In this document: positions 24,731-32,107 of the stretch, one piece after another | How the letters are laid out: each line of letters starts with the position of its first letter | Numbering within the stretch: the first letter of the stretch is position 1 | Source: Allobosea sp. | GTDB lineage: Bacteria > Pseudomonadota > Alphaproteobacteria > Rhizobiales > Beijerinckiaceae | DNA length: 64,000 nt | Assembly (NCBI GenBank): GCA_024231975.1 | Contig: JAAEQB010000097.1 | Coordinates: forward strand, 62,001-126,000 | Direction of reading: 5' to 3' | Made by a program: the position numbers and the translations under genes | Notes under the pieces: generated by a model | Databases searched by the model: none | Told to the model about the DNA's origin: nothing | The model's input: only the letters and a program-made list of their open reading frames with translations

Positions 24731-25573
24731 CTAGCTGGTCTCACATGCGATCACCATGACCGGACAATTCAGGGCGCCGGAAAGCTTGCGCGCTGCGGCG
24801 GCGGGGCCCGACATCGCCAGGCGGTCGAACGGCGCGGATAGTCCCGCCTCGATGTCGACCACGACGGCGCCCGGCGAGAACCGCCGGATCGCCTCGCAGG
24901 CCTCGGCGAGCGCCGCGTCCGCGGTCTTCTCGTCGGCCTCGGCGCCGAGGACGAGATTGAGATTGGCGCCGGCGGCGTCCTCGCTGCCATGCTCGTCGGC
25001 ATAGCCGGTGTAGAACGGGTAGCGCTGGGCGGGATCGCCATGAACCGACACGGTCAGCACGTCGGCGCGCGGCATGAAGATCGACTGGGTCCCATTGGCG
25101 TGATGCTCGCCGAGGCTGAGCACCGCGACGCGCGGCAGGCTCTCGCGCAGGAACGACGCCGCGATCGCCGCATGATTGAGGTGGCAGCCATGCGCCGCGC
25201 GTCCGGCATAGGCATGACGCCCGCCACCGGCGCAGCGGATGACGACCTGCCGCTCGCCCGCCGCAACACGCAAGGCGCCGGCCATGACGTTTCGGGCGTC
25301 CATGAAGGCGTCCGGCCAGGTCGAAGGCGAGACCGCCGTCAGCGCATCCGCGAGATAGAAGCCGGCACGCGCCTCGATATGCGCGGGCAGCCGCATCCGG
25401 TCACAACCGGGATGGAGCGACGCCCTGATCTCCTCGCCCGGCTTCTCCTGCGGCGCGAAGCGCAGGAACTCCAGATAGGAGGCCTCGTGCACGCCCTGGA
25501 TCGCGTATTGGCAGAGCGAGTCCAGCTCGGCCGTATCCTCGTCCCTGCGCTTCGAACCGGATCTGGCGGTCAT
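24731..25573 (-). CDS. Degenerate histone-deacetylase-superfamily protein (probable pseudoenzyme)
   Basis: A 280-residue relative of the amidohydrolase at 22452 (shared: VHEASYLEFL, LHPGCDRMRLP, HHANGTQ, VSVHGDPAQRYPFYTGYADE). The active site is broken. The paired His of RPPGHH becomes GGGRH (Arg119, His120). The zinc motif DVDVHH becomes SLGEHH, losing both Asp. No Asp matches the third zinc ligand, and the protein ends before the catalytic GGY Tyr. It also lacks about 50 N-terminal residues. The frame is intact and its ATG overlaps the permease stop (ATGA), so it is probably expressed. A binding or regulatory role is plausible; deacetylation is not. Confidence 0.85.
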   Translation of the reverse strand: MTARSGSKRRDEDTAELDSLCQYAIQGVHEASYLEFLRFAPQEKPGEEIRASLHPGCDRMRLPAHIEARAGFYLADALTAVSPSTWPDAFMDARNVMAGALRVAAGERQVVIRCAGGGRHAYAGRAAHGCHLNHAAIAASFLRESLPRVAVLSLGEHHANGTQSIFMPRADVLTVSVHGDPAQRYPFYTGYADEHGSEDAAGANLNLVLGAEADEKTADAALAEACEAIRRFSPGAVVVDIEAGLSAPFDRLAMSGPAAAARKLSGALNCPVMVIACETS

Positions 25574-26391
25574 CGCGCTGCTCCCTTTTCCGGCCGCTTC
25601 GCGATCTGGACGATGAGCAGGAGCACGATCGAGGCGACGACGAGCACCGAGGAAACGGCCGCGACCAGCGGGTCGACCTGGTCGCGGATGTTGGCGAACA
25701 TCCGGCGCGGCAGCGTCGAGTTCTCGCCGCTGGAGATGTAGAGCGCGATCACCACCTCGTCGAAGGCGGCGACGAAGGCGAAGAGCGCTCCGGCCGCGAT
25801 CGAGCTCCTGATCTGCGGCACGGTCACGGTCAGGAACGCCTTCAACCTGGTGGCACCGAGGCTGCGCGCCGCCCGCTCCAGATTGCCGTCGAAGGATTGC
25901 AAGCCGCTCGACACCGTCACCAGCACGAAGGGCAGCGCCAGCATGATGCCGACGAGCACGAGGCCGGTGACCGTATTGTTGAGCCCGAGCTTGGCGAAGA
26001 CAAAGAAGACGCCGATCGCGACCAGGATGTTCGGCACGATCATCGGCAGCAGGAAGGACAGGCGCAGCGGCTTGGTCAGCCGTTCCGGCATCTGCGACAG
26101 GCCGTAAGCCGCGGCGGTGCCGATCGGCGTCGCGATCAGCGTGGTCAGCCCAGCGACCCTGAGCGAGAGCCAGAGCGCATCCATCCACTCGGCGGAGTCG
26201 AAGAATTCGCGATACCAACGCAGGCTCCATGCCCGCGGCGGGAACTCCAGATAATTCGAGGCCGAGAACGACATCGGCACGATCAGCACGCAGGGCACGA
26301 TCAGGAAGGTGAAGATCAGCGCGCACAGCCCATAGAGCCAGAGCCTCTGATAATGCCTGATCTGCGTGGCGCTGGCGGCGGCGGTCAGCAT
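25570..26391 (-). CDS. Polyamine-type ABC permease, PotC-like
   Basis: A 273-residue inner-membrane permease with about six helices and the cytoplasmic docking loop LERAARSLGATRLKAFLTVTVPQIRSSI. Its start touches the stop of the PotB-like gene (TGATG). With its partner it should import polyamines or related cationic amines delivered by the two nearby binding proteins. Confidence 0.92.
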   Translation of the reverse strand: MLTAAASATQIRHYQRLWLYGLCALIFTFLIVPCVLIVPMSFSASNYLEFPPRAWSLRWYREFFDSAEWMDALWLSLRVAGLTTLIATPIGTAAAYGLSQMPERLTKPLRLSFLLPMIVPNILVAIGVFFVFAKLGLNNTVTGLVLVGIMLALPFVLVTVSSGLQSFDGNLERAARSLGATRLKAFLTVTVPQIRSSIAAGALFAFVAAFDEVVIALYISSGENSTLPRRMFANIRDQVDPLVAAVSSVLVVASIVLLLIVQIAKRPEKGAAR

Positions 26392-27308
26392 CAGCGCCCC
26401 CCGTAGAGCTTGTCGACGCGGAACACCTTGTTCAGCGCGGCGAGGATGGCGATGGTCACGACGAGCAGCAGCACGCCGAGCGCGCTCGCGGCGCCCCAGT
26501 TGCTGTAGGTCGAGACATTGGTGGCGATCTGCATCGACCACATGCTGACCCGCCCGCCGCCGAGCAGAGCCGGCGTCAGGTAGAAGCCGAGGCTCAGGAT
26601 GAAGACGAGCACCGTGCCGGCGAAGAGGCCGGGGCGGCTGAGCGGGAAGAACACGTCCCAGAAGGCCCGCATCGGCGAGGCGCCGCAGCTCGACGCCGCC
26701 TTCAGATAGTCGGTGTCGATGGTCTTCATGCTCGAATAGAGCGGCAGGATCATGAAGGGCAGCAGCACGTGCAGCATGCCGATCGTGGTGCCGATGAAGT
26801 TGTTCACCAGCGGGATCGGCTCGTTGATGATGCCAAGGCTGACGAGCCAGCTGTTGATCAGGCCGCGTCGCTGCAGCAGCACGAGCCAGGCATAGGTGCG
26901 CACCAGCACCGAGGTCCAGAACGGCAGGATCACGAAGATCATGCAGATCGCCGCCGCCCGCGGGCTGAGCTGCGAGAGCAGATAGGCGACGGGATAGCCG
27001 AGCAGGATCGATCCTACAGTCACGATCCCGGCGATCTGGAAGGTCGTCACGAAGGTGATGACATAGACCGGCTGCGCCAGCCTTGCGTAGTTCTCGAGTG
27101 AGACGCCGCCATCCTTGCCGATGAAGGAGAGGACGAAGAGCCAGCCGACCGGGACGATCAGCAAGAGCCCGATGACGACGAGCCCGGGCACGGCGAGGAG
27201 CGCAAAGGACCGCGCCTCCTTTCGCTCGGCACGGGCGAAATAGGACGCATCTGCAGCGCCTGACGATGCCGCTGCGACCATGCCGGTCATGGGCCGCGCC
27301 TCAGACAT
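26391..27308 (-). CDS. Polyamine-type ABC permease, PotB-like
   Basis: A permease of about 305 residues with an N-terminal cytoplasmic stretch, a first helix FALLAVPGLVVIGLLLIVPV, and the docking loop YLKAASSCGASPMRAFWDVFFPLSRPG. Starts at 27332, 27308 and 27290 are all possible; the one at 27308 overlaps the PotA-like stop by 8 nt, which fits coupled translation. Partner of the PotC-like permease. Confidence 0.91.
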   Translation of the reverse strand: MSEARPMTGMVAAASSGAADASYFARAERKEARSFALLAVPGLVVIGLLLIVPVGWLFVLSFIGKDGGVSLENYARLAQPVYVITFVTTFQIAGIVTVGSILLGYPVAYLLSQLSPRAAAICMIFVILPFWTSVLVRTYAWLVLLQRRGLINSWLVSLGIINEPIPLVNNFIGTTIGMLHVLLPFMILPLYSSMKTIDTDYLKAASSCGASPMRAFWDVFFPLSRPGLFAGTVLVFILSLGFYLTPALLGGGRVSMWSMQIATNVSTYSNWGAASALGVLLLVVTIAILAALNKVFRVDKLYGGR

Positions 27309-28386
27309 CGCCGCTGACCAGGATGCTGTCATTGCGGTGGACGTTGATGTGGATCAGCTGGCCGGGTGTCGGCACCAGCCCGCGATTGGCCTCCTGCGGC
27401 ACCAGCCGTACCGCGATGTTCTGGCCGTCCGGGAAGCCCGCGATCACCAGCAGGCTGTCGCCCTGAAAGATCGTCTCGCGCGCCACGGCGGAGAAGGAGT
27501 TGACCTCGGCCTCCGAGCCAGCGACCGGGCCGATCGCAAGCTTTTCCGGCCGCAGCGCCAGCCAGCTTTCGCGCGAGTTGGCGGTCGATGCTCCCGCATG
27601 ATCGGGGAGGCGCAAGGGCGTGCCGAAGACGCTGGCACCACCGCCCGTCCCAAGCTCCACCGGCAGGAAGGTCGTCTCCCCCACGAAATCGGCAACGAAG
27701 CGCGTCTTCGGCCGGTCATAGATCGCCCGCGGCGTATCGAACTGGATCAGGGCGCCGTTGTTGATCACGGCGATCCGGTCCGACATGGTCAGCGCCTCGC
27801 GCTGGTCATGCGTCACGAACACCGTCGTCGTGTGCAGGCGCTCATGCAGATGGCGCAGTTCGATCTGCATCTGCTCGCGCAGTTTCTTGTCGAGCGCCGA
27901 GAGCGATTCGTCCATCAGCAGGATGCGCGGCTCGAAGACGATCGCCCGCGCCAAAGCGACACGCTGCTTCTGCCCGCCCGAGAGCTTGTCGACGGGACGA
28001 TCGATGAACTGGCTCAGCCTGACCATGTCGAGCGCGCCACGCACCTTGGTCTCGATCTCGCTCCGCGAGAGACGCCGGAGCTTCAGCGGATAGGCGACGT
28101 TCTCGAACACGTTCATGTGCGGGAACAGCGCGTAGTTCTGGAAGACGAGGCCGATCTCGCGCTGGTGCGGCGGCCTCGTCAGCAATTCCTCGCCCGCGAC
28201 CAGGATGCTGCCGCTGGTCGGCGTGACGAAACCGGCGAGCACCTGCAGCAGCGTCGTCTTGCCCGAGCCGGACGGGCCGAGCAGGGTGACGAATTCGCCG
28301 GGCGCGATGTCGAGATTGATGTCCTTGAGGGCCTCGAACGACCCGAACGTCTTCGAGAGCCCCCGGATCGAAACCGGGACCTTCAT
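27301..28386 (-). CDS. Polyamine-type ABC ATPase, PotA-like
   Basis: A 361-residue ATPase: Walker A GPSGSGKT, Q-loop FQNYALFPHMNV, signature LSGGQKQRVALARA, Walker B ILLMDESLSALD (Glu follows Asp), switch His in VTHDQ, and a C-terminal TOBE-like regulatory domain (LRPEKLAIGPV). The ATG at 28386 overlaps the binding-protein stop (ATGA). It powers the PotBC-like permeases. Confidence 0.94.
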   Translation of the reverse strand: MKVPVSIRGLSKTFGSFEALKDINLDIAPGEFVTLLGPSGSGKTTLLQVLAGFVTPTSGSILVAGEELLTRPPHQREIGLVFQNYALFPHMNVFENVAYPLKLRRLSRSEIETKVRGALDMVRLSQFIDRPVDKLSGGQKQRVALARAIVFEPRILLMDESLSALDKKLREQMQIELRHLHERLHTTTVFVTHDQREALTMSDRIAVINNGALIQFDTPRAIYDRPKTRFVADFVGETTFLPVELGTGGGASVFGTPLRLPDHAGASTANSRESWLALRPEKLAIGPVAGSEAEVNSFSAVARETIFQGDSLLVIAGFPDGQNIAVRLVPQEANRGLVPTPGQLIHINVHRNDSILVSGDV

Positions 28387-29438
28387 TGCAGGATCGCCGA
28401 CTTGAAGGCCTCTTCCGCCTTGTCGCCGTTCTTCGCCCACCAGGCCGCGTCGATCAGCACCTGCTTGCTGGCGTTCTGCGGCGAGGAATTGGTCTTGGCG
28501 AGCTGTTCGGGCGTGAACTTGCGGACCTCATAGGCCTTGGCGTTGACCGGGCCGTAATTGTCCATCTTCTCGATGATGTTGGCCTGGATCTCGGGCGAGA
28601 CCATCGCCAGCGCGAGCGCCTTCGCCTTGGCGGCATTCTTCGCGCCCTTGGGAACGGCGATGCAGCCATAGCCGAGCAGGCCCTGATCATAGCTGAACTG
28701 GACGGCGCTGCCGTCCTCGATCACCGGCGAGACGCGGCTGCCATAGATCGCGATCAGGTCGACCTCGCCATCCTTGATCAGCTGCGTCGACTGGGCGCCC
28801 GTGGTCCAGAACACACCGATCTGCGGCTTGAGGCGCTTGATCGCGGCAATGGCGCGCTCGACATCGAGCGGGTAGAGCTTGTCCTTGGCGACGCCGTCGG
28901 CGAGGAGCGCGATCTCCAGCGTCTCCTGGGCGAGACCGGCAACGGCGCGGCGGCCCGGAAACGCCTTGGCGTCCCAGAAATCGGCCCAGGATTTCGGCGG
29001 CTGCTTCACCTTGTCGGTGCGCCAGGCCATGACCACCGAATAATAATTGGTCGCGACCCAGCTCTTGCCACGTGCCGTGGCCGGGATCGCGGCATCGTCG
29101 AACTTCGAAAGATCGAGCGGCTCGAACAGTCCCTCGCTTTCGCCGCGGGCGCATTCGTCGCCGCCGAGATGCACGAGGTCCCAGGCCGGCGCGCCGGACT
29201 GGACCTGAACCCGGATCGAGGGCAGGTCGCCGTGGGTTTCGCTGCGGATCTTCACGCCGACCTGCTGCGCGGCTGGATTGACCAGCGCCGCATCGAAGCC
29301 CTTGCGCATCGCGCCGCCATAGCCGGCGACCGTCACGCTCTCCTGAGCGCTCACGACGGCCGGAAGCATCGCGGAAATCGTCGCGCCGACGATGATGGCG
29401 ATCTGCCGGCGTCTTGCGCTCTCTGTCCTGTCGGTCAT
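28383..29438 (-). CDS. Polyamine-type ABC substrate-binding protein (copy 2)
   Basis: A 351-residue PotD-like binding protein with a signal peptide (IAIIVGATISAMLPAVVSAQ), paralogous to copy 1 at 23501. The ATG at 29438 has GAGGGG at 6-nt spacing. It is the first gene of the binding protein-PotABC-deacetylase-like operon and is preceded by a strong promoter and the attenuator-like leader L1. The exact ligand is unknown; the gene context suggests a polyamine, acetylated amine or amino-alcohol. Confidence 0.92.
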   Translation of the reverse strand: MTDRTESARRRQIAIIVGATISAMLPAVVSAQESVTVAGYGGAMRKGFDAALVNPAAQQVGVKIRSETHGDLPSIRVQVQSGAPAWDLVHLGGDECARGESEGLFEPLDLSKFDDAAIPATARGKSWVATNYYSVVMAWRTDKVKQPPKSWADFWDAKAFPGRRAVAGLAQETLEIALLADGVAKDKLYPLDVERAIAAIKRLKPQIGVFWTTGAQSTQLIKDGEVDLIAIYGSRVSPVIEDGSAVQFSYDQGLLGYGCIAVPKGAKNAAKAKALALAMVSPEIQANIIEKMDNYGPVNAKAYEVRKFTPEQLAKTNSSPQNASKQVLIDAAWWAKNGDKAEEAFKSAILQ

Positions 29439-29482
29439 GTCCAACCCCTCGGATTATGTTTTGCGCCGAGGTGACCGAAACG

Positions 29483-29596
29483 AAAAAACCGGCGCCTTCG
29501 CCCCAGCCCTTGCGAGCCCGGAGAAAAAGCGCCGGTTCGAATTGTTTCCCTGGAGGCCCGTCACGAAGAGGGCGGCTCCAGCACAAATCACCTAGC
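29483..29596 (-). ncRNA. Riboswitch-like leader with intrinsic terminator (copy L1)
   Basis: Minus strand: CTAGG (29595-29591), P1 GATTTGT (29589-29583) with ACAATTC (29545-29539, one mismatch), P2 CTGGAG/CTCCAG (29581-29576/29555-29550), then GAACCGG (29538-29532). The terminator arms AACCGGCGC (29537-29529) and GCGCCGGTT (29495-29487) are perfect and run into six T (29488-29483). It ends 44 nt before the ATG at 29438 and begins about where the promoter predicts the transcript start. Same architecture as L2, L3 and L4. Confidence 0.72.
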
Positions 29597-29599
29597 CCG

Positions 29600-29631
29600 T
29601 TTAGTACGCGCCCGAATTTCGTTGCTGTCAA
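29600..29631 (-). promoter_or_regulatory. Candidate sigma70-type promoter for leader L1
   Basis: Consensus -35 TTGACA (29631-29626) and TACTAA-like -10 (29606-29601) with a 19-nt spacer on the minus strand. The predicted start falls on the conserved CTAGG of the leader, so the aptamer-like fold would lie at the very 5' end of the RNA. Confidence 0.55.
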
Positions 29632-29671
29632 CCGGCTCGTCGCGAACGTCGTTTCACCCCTTGTCAGCTGG

Positions 29672-29723
29672 CAGGTGAGTGTGAGAGCCGTCAGGCCAAG
29701 CAAGCACGAACCGGGGAATCGCC
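29672..29723 (+). ncRNA. Possible fifth leader copy before DUF3870 (L5), without terminator
   Basis: CAGGTGAGTGTG (29672-29683), a short GCC/GGC helix (29687-29689/29694-29696), then GCAAGCAC and GAACCGG (29708-29714). The CCGGGGA that follows doubles as the ribosome site of the ATG at 29724. Order and spacing mirror L1-L4, but P1 pairs at only about five of seven positions and no terminator follows. If real, it would act on translation. Confidence 0.35.
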
Positions 29724-30050
29724 ATGGCCGACGTCAAGACCGTTCTGGTGAGCGGCTACTCCGCCGCTCCCAAGGGCACCAGCATGTTCGAGGAGTTCAA
29801 GCATGCCGGCGTCGTGCTCGAGATCGACCCGGCGACGAACGTCATCATAGCGGTCGACGCCACCTTCGTGACGCAACTCGCCCGTTCGTTCTACTCGCGC
29901 CTGATCGTCGGCTACGACGTCAGCAATGGCATGGCGCCGCTGGAACGACTGATCTCCACGGCCGTGCACACGCCGTCGCGCGAGGCGCTGATCGTCGCCA
30001 CGCGCGCCGCCGTGCAGCGCTACTTCCAGATCCGCGACAATCGCGGCTGA
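29724..30050 (+). CDS. DUF3870-like protein of unknown function
   Basis: A 108-residue soluble protein. The pattern (VLVSGYSAAPKGTSMFEEFKHAGVVLEID, NVIIAVDATFVTQLARSFYSRLIVGYDV, ALIVATRAAVQRYFQIRD) fits the DUF3870 family as I recall it; no biochemical function is established to my knowledge. GGGGA precedes the ATG. It is divergent from the polyamine-type binding-protein operon and convergent with the aminotransferase, so it probably belongs to the same metabolic response. It has no signal peptide or membrane segment. Confidence 0.72.
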   Translation: MADVKTVLVSGYSAAPKGTSMFEEFKHAGVVLEIDPATNVIIAVDATFVTQLARSFYSRLIVGYDVSNGMAPLERLISTAVHTPSREALIVATRAAVQRYFQIRDNRG

Positions 30051-30056
30051 ACTCAA

Positions 30057-30100
30057 GCAATTCCAGCAGAAGTGTGCAGCGGTTCTGCGTCCGGAATTGC
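30057..30100. repeat. Palindromic intergenic repeat between convergent genes
   Basis: GCAATTCC (30057-30064) is mirrored by GGAATTGC (30093-30100), with an inner GCAGAA/TTCTGC pairing. The element lies just after the DUF3870 stop and before the end of the convergent aminotransferase gene. It resembles the REP-like hairpins scattered in rhizobial genomes and may end transcription from both sides. Confidence 0.55.
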
Positions 30101-30127
30101 GTGAAACAAAGATCGGCCTGGCCGCCC

Positions 30128-31519
30128 TCAGGCGGCCTTGTCCAGCGCGATGCCCTTCGTCGTCAGCAGGTCGAGCCCGAGGTCCAGCGCTCGCGTGAAG
30201 CGGTCGACGGCGTCGTCTATGCCTTCGGGCGTGATGATCAGCGGCGGCGTCATGATCAGGGTGTCGCCGAGCGCCCGCACGATCAGGCCGTTCTCGAAGG
30301 CGAGACGCTGGATCTCCAGGCCGAACTTCAGCGAGGGCTCGAAGGCCTGCCGCGTCGCCTTGGAGCGGACGAGCTCGATTCCCCACATCAACCCGACGCC
30401 GCGGACCTCGCCGACGAGCGGATGGTCGAGCAGGGCCTTCAGGCGCCCTTCCAGTTGGGCTCCCAGCACCTGGGCGCCAGCGATCAGCCCACGCTCCTCG
30501 TAGAGCGTCAGCGCCTCCAGGCCGACGGCGCAAGCGATCGGATGGCCGCCATAGGTGTAGCCATGGCCGAAGACGCCGATCTTGTCGCCCTGCTCCTTCA
30601 TCGCCTGGTAGATCGGCTCCGACAGCAGCAAGGCCGAGAGCGGCTGATAGGCCGCGGTCAGCGCCTTAGCGCTGCTGATCATGTCCGGCTTGAGGTCATA
30701 GGTCTGCGAACCCCACCAGCTGCCGGTGCGCCCGAAGCCGGTGATGACCTCGTCGACGACGAAGAGGACCTCGTATTTCCGCAGGATCGCCTGGACCTTC
30801 TCGTAATAGCCCTTCGGCGGCACCACGCAGCCGCCCGTGCCCATCACCGGCTCGGCGAAGAAGGCGGCGACCGTCTCCGGCCCCTCGGCCAGGATCAGGT
30901 CCTCGATCTCCTTGGCGAGGCGCGTCGCGAAGGCTTCCTCGCTCTCACCCGGCAAACCTTCCCGGTAGAAATGCGGACAGGTGACATGCAGGAAGCCGTC
31001 GAGCGGCAGATTGAAGTCGCGGTGGATATGCGGGAGGCCGGTCAGGCTGGCGCTGGCGATCGAGGTGCCGTGATAGGCGCGCTTGCGGGCGATGATCTTG
31101 CGCTTCTGCGGCTTGCCGATCGCGTGGAAATAATACCAGGCCAGCTTCACCGCGGTGTCGTTGGCTTCCGAGCCCGAGCTCTGGAACAGCACCTTCGACA
31201 TCGGCACCGGCGCGATCTCGATCAGGCGCTCGGAGAGCGCGATCGCCGGCTCCGAGGTCCGGTGCGCGAAGTTCTGGTAATAGGGCAGCGCCGCGAACTG
31301 CTTCGCCGCCGCCTCGGCCAGCCGGTTCTCGCTGAAGCCGAGCGCCGCGCACCAAAGGCCGGCCATGGCTTCGAGATAGCGGTTGCCGGCGTCGTCATAG
31401 ACGTGGAAGCCCTCGCCGCGGGAGATGATCGTCGGGCCGATCTTCTCGTGCAGCGAGAAATTCGTCTGCGGATGGAGCTGGTAGGCGATGTCTCTGGCGT
31501 GATTGGAATTGGCGGTCAT
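30128..31519 (-). CDS. Class III omega-amino acid/amine-pyruvate aminotransferase
   Basis: A 463-residue fold-type I PLP transaminase: LEAMAGLWCAALGFSE, FQSSGSEANDTAVKLA, KKRAYHG-like RKRAYHGTS, VVDEVITGFGRTG (PLP Asp), SSAKALTAAYQPLSA (Schiff-base Lys) and YTYGGHPIACAVGLE. It resembles putrescine/taurine/beta-alanine-pyruvate transaminases. The ATG at 31519 has GAGGTG upstream. It is transcribed alone from a promoter followed by leader L4. It probably deaminates an amine produced by the adjoining polyamine module; exact substrate unknown. Confidence 0.88.
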   Translation of the reverse strand: MTANSNHARDIAYQLHPQTNFSLHEKIGPTIISRGEGFHVYDDAGNRYLEAMAGLWCAALGFSENRLAEAAAKQFAALPYYQNFAHRTSEPAIALSERLIEIAPVPMSKVLFQSSGSEANDTAVKLAWYYFHAIGKPQKRKIIARKRAYHGTSIASASLTGLPHIHRDFNLPLDGFLHVTCPHFYREGLPGESEEAFATRLAKEIEDLILAEGPETVAAFFAEPVMGTGGCVVPPKGYYEKVQAILRKYEVLFVVDEVITGFGRTGSWWGSQTYDLKPDMISSAKALTAAYQPLSALLLSEPIYQAMKEQGDKIGVFGHGYTYGGHPIACAVGLEALTLYEERGLIAGAQVLGAQLEGRLKALLDHPLVGEVRGVGLMWGIELVRSKATRQAFEPSLKFGLEIQRLAFENGLIVRALGDTLIMTPPLIITPEGIDDAVDRFTRALDLGLDLLTTKGIALDKAA

Positions 31520-31551
31520 GGCGCACCTCGCATGCCGGCTCAAGGCAGCCG

Positions 31552-31644
31552 AAAACCGCCTCGCATCCGCGCAAAATTTCGGGAAGAGCCGGTTCGATCG
31601 CTTGTCTGGGCAGCCGTCTAAGCGGCCCATCGCCAATCGCCTGA
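31552..31644 (-). ncRNA. Riboswitch-like leader with terminator-like hairpin (copy L4)
   Basis: Minus strand: CAGG (31643-31640), P1 GATTG (31638-31634) with CGATC (31600-31596), P2 TGGGC/GCCCA (31629-31625/31611-31607), GACAAG, then GAACCGG (31595-31589). ACCGGCTC (31593-31586) pairs with GAGGCGGT (31562-31555, one mismatch) before TTTT (31555-31552). The same ACCGGCTC can instead pair with GAGCCGG nearer the ribosome site. The terminator is weaker than in L1 and L2. The P1 pairing differs in sequence from L1 and L2 but is preserved. Confidence 0.62.
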
Positions 31645-31652
31645 CAGCGCCG

Positions 31653-31681
31653 AAAATGCCTGCGGGCACGGAGCTTGTCAA
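31653..31681 (-). promoter_or_regulatory. Candidate promoter for the aminotransferase and leader L4
   Basis: TTGACA (31681-31676) with a 17-nt spacer to CATTTT (31658-31653). The predicted transcript start is a few nt before the conserved CAGG of leader L4. The -10 match is poor, the -35 perfect. Confidence 0.45.
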
Positions 31682-31746
31682 ACCGGTCGGCGCGCATGCA
31701 AGGCGATTGCTTGAAGAGTTTTCTCGCAGTTGCCGACGGGCTCAAG

Positions 31747-31878
31747 CCCTCCCCCCGCTTGCGGTGGGGAGGGTTGGGTGGGGGGCTGTGCCGCTTGTCG
31801 CACCACTGAGGGATGGTCGAGACCTGCTTTCCCGCCCCCCATCCCTAACCCTTCCCCACCGCAGGCGGGGGGAAGGGG
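31747..31878. repeat. Inverted pair of GC-rich intergenic repeats
   Basis: A ~40-nt unit rich in C and G tracts (31747-31785) recurs in inverted orientation at 31834-31878, and each unit is itself partly palindromic. Such units are common between genes in rhizobial genomes. They occupy the centre of the 599-nt gap between the divergent aminotransferase and acyl-CoA operons. Translation of this stretch gives low-complexity Pro/Gly strings, not protein. Confidence 0.65.
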
Positions 31879-31960
31879 ACGCGCAAGCCTTGCAAGCGAT
31901 TGCCCTGGTGAGGGAGGAAGCGGTCGCTCGCGCACCGATGAGCACCCCGAATTTCGCCAC

Positions 31961-31988
31961 TTGACGGCGCGCCGGACACGGGCATAGA
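31961..31988 (+). promoter_or_regulatory. Candidate promoter for leader L2 and the acyl-CoA operon
   Basis: TTGACG (31961-31966) and CATAGA (31983-31988) with a 16-nt spacer. The predicted start lies near 31995, immediately upstream of the conserved GCTAGG of leader L2. Confidence 0.45.
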
Positions 31989-31998
31989 CCTGAAAGCA

Positions 31999-32107
31999 GC
32001 TAGGAGATTTGTGCCCCGACGCCCTTCAAAGGCAGCGGGACCACAGCAAATCGGACCGGCACACGCAGGAGCGGAAACCCCGCTCGTCCGTGTGCCGGTT
32101 TTTTTTT
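31999..32107 (+). ncRNA. Riboswitch-like leader with strong intrinsic terminator (copy L2)
   Basis: GCTAGG (31999-32004), perfect P1 GATTTG/CAAATC (32006-32011/32047-32052), P2 CCCG/CGGG (32015-32018/32036-32039) and GGACCGG (32053-32059). The terminator has perfect arms ACCGGCACACG (32055-32065) and CGTGTGCCGGT (32089-32099), an upper GAGCGG/CCGCTC stem and nine T (32099-32107). It ends only 11 nt before the ATG at 32119. AGGAG followed by GTG at 32011 mimics a translation start but belongs to the conserved leader core. Confidence 0.75.

Noticed and set aside
31742..31987. Short frames rich in Pro and Gly in the 31.7-32.0 kb gap
   Set aside because: They are translations of the inverted GC-rich repeats on both strands, not proteins.
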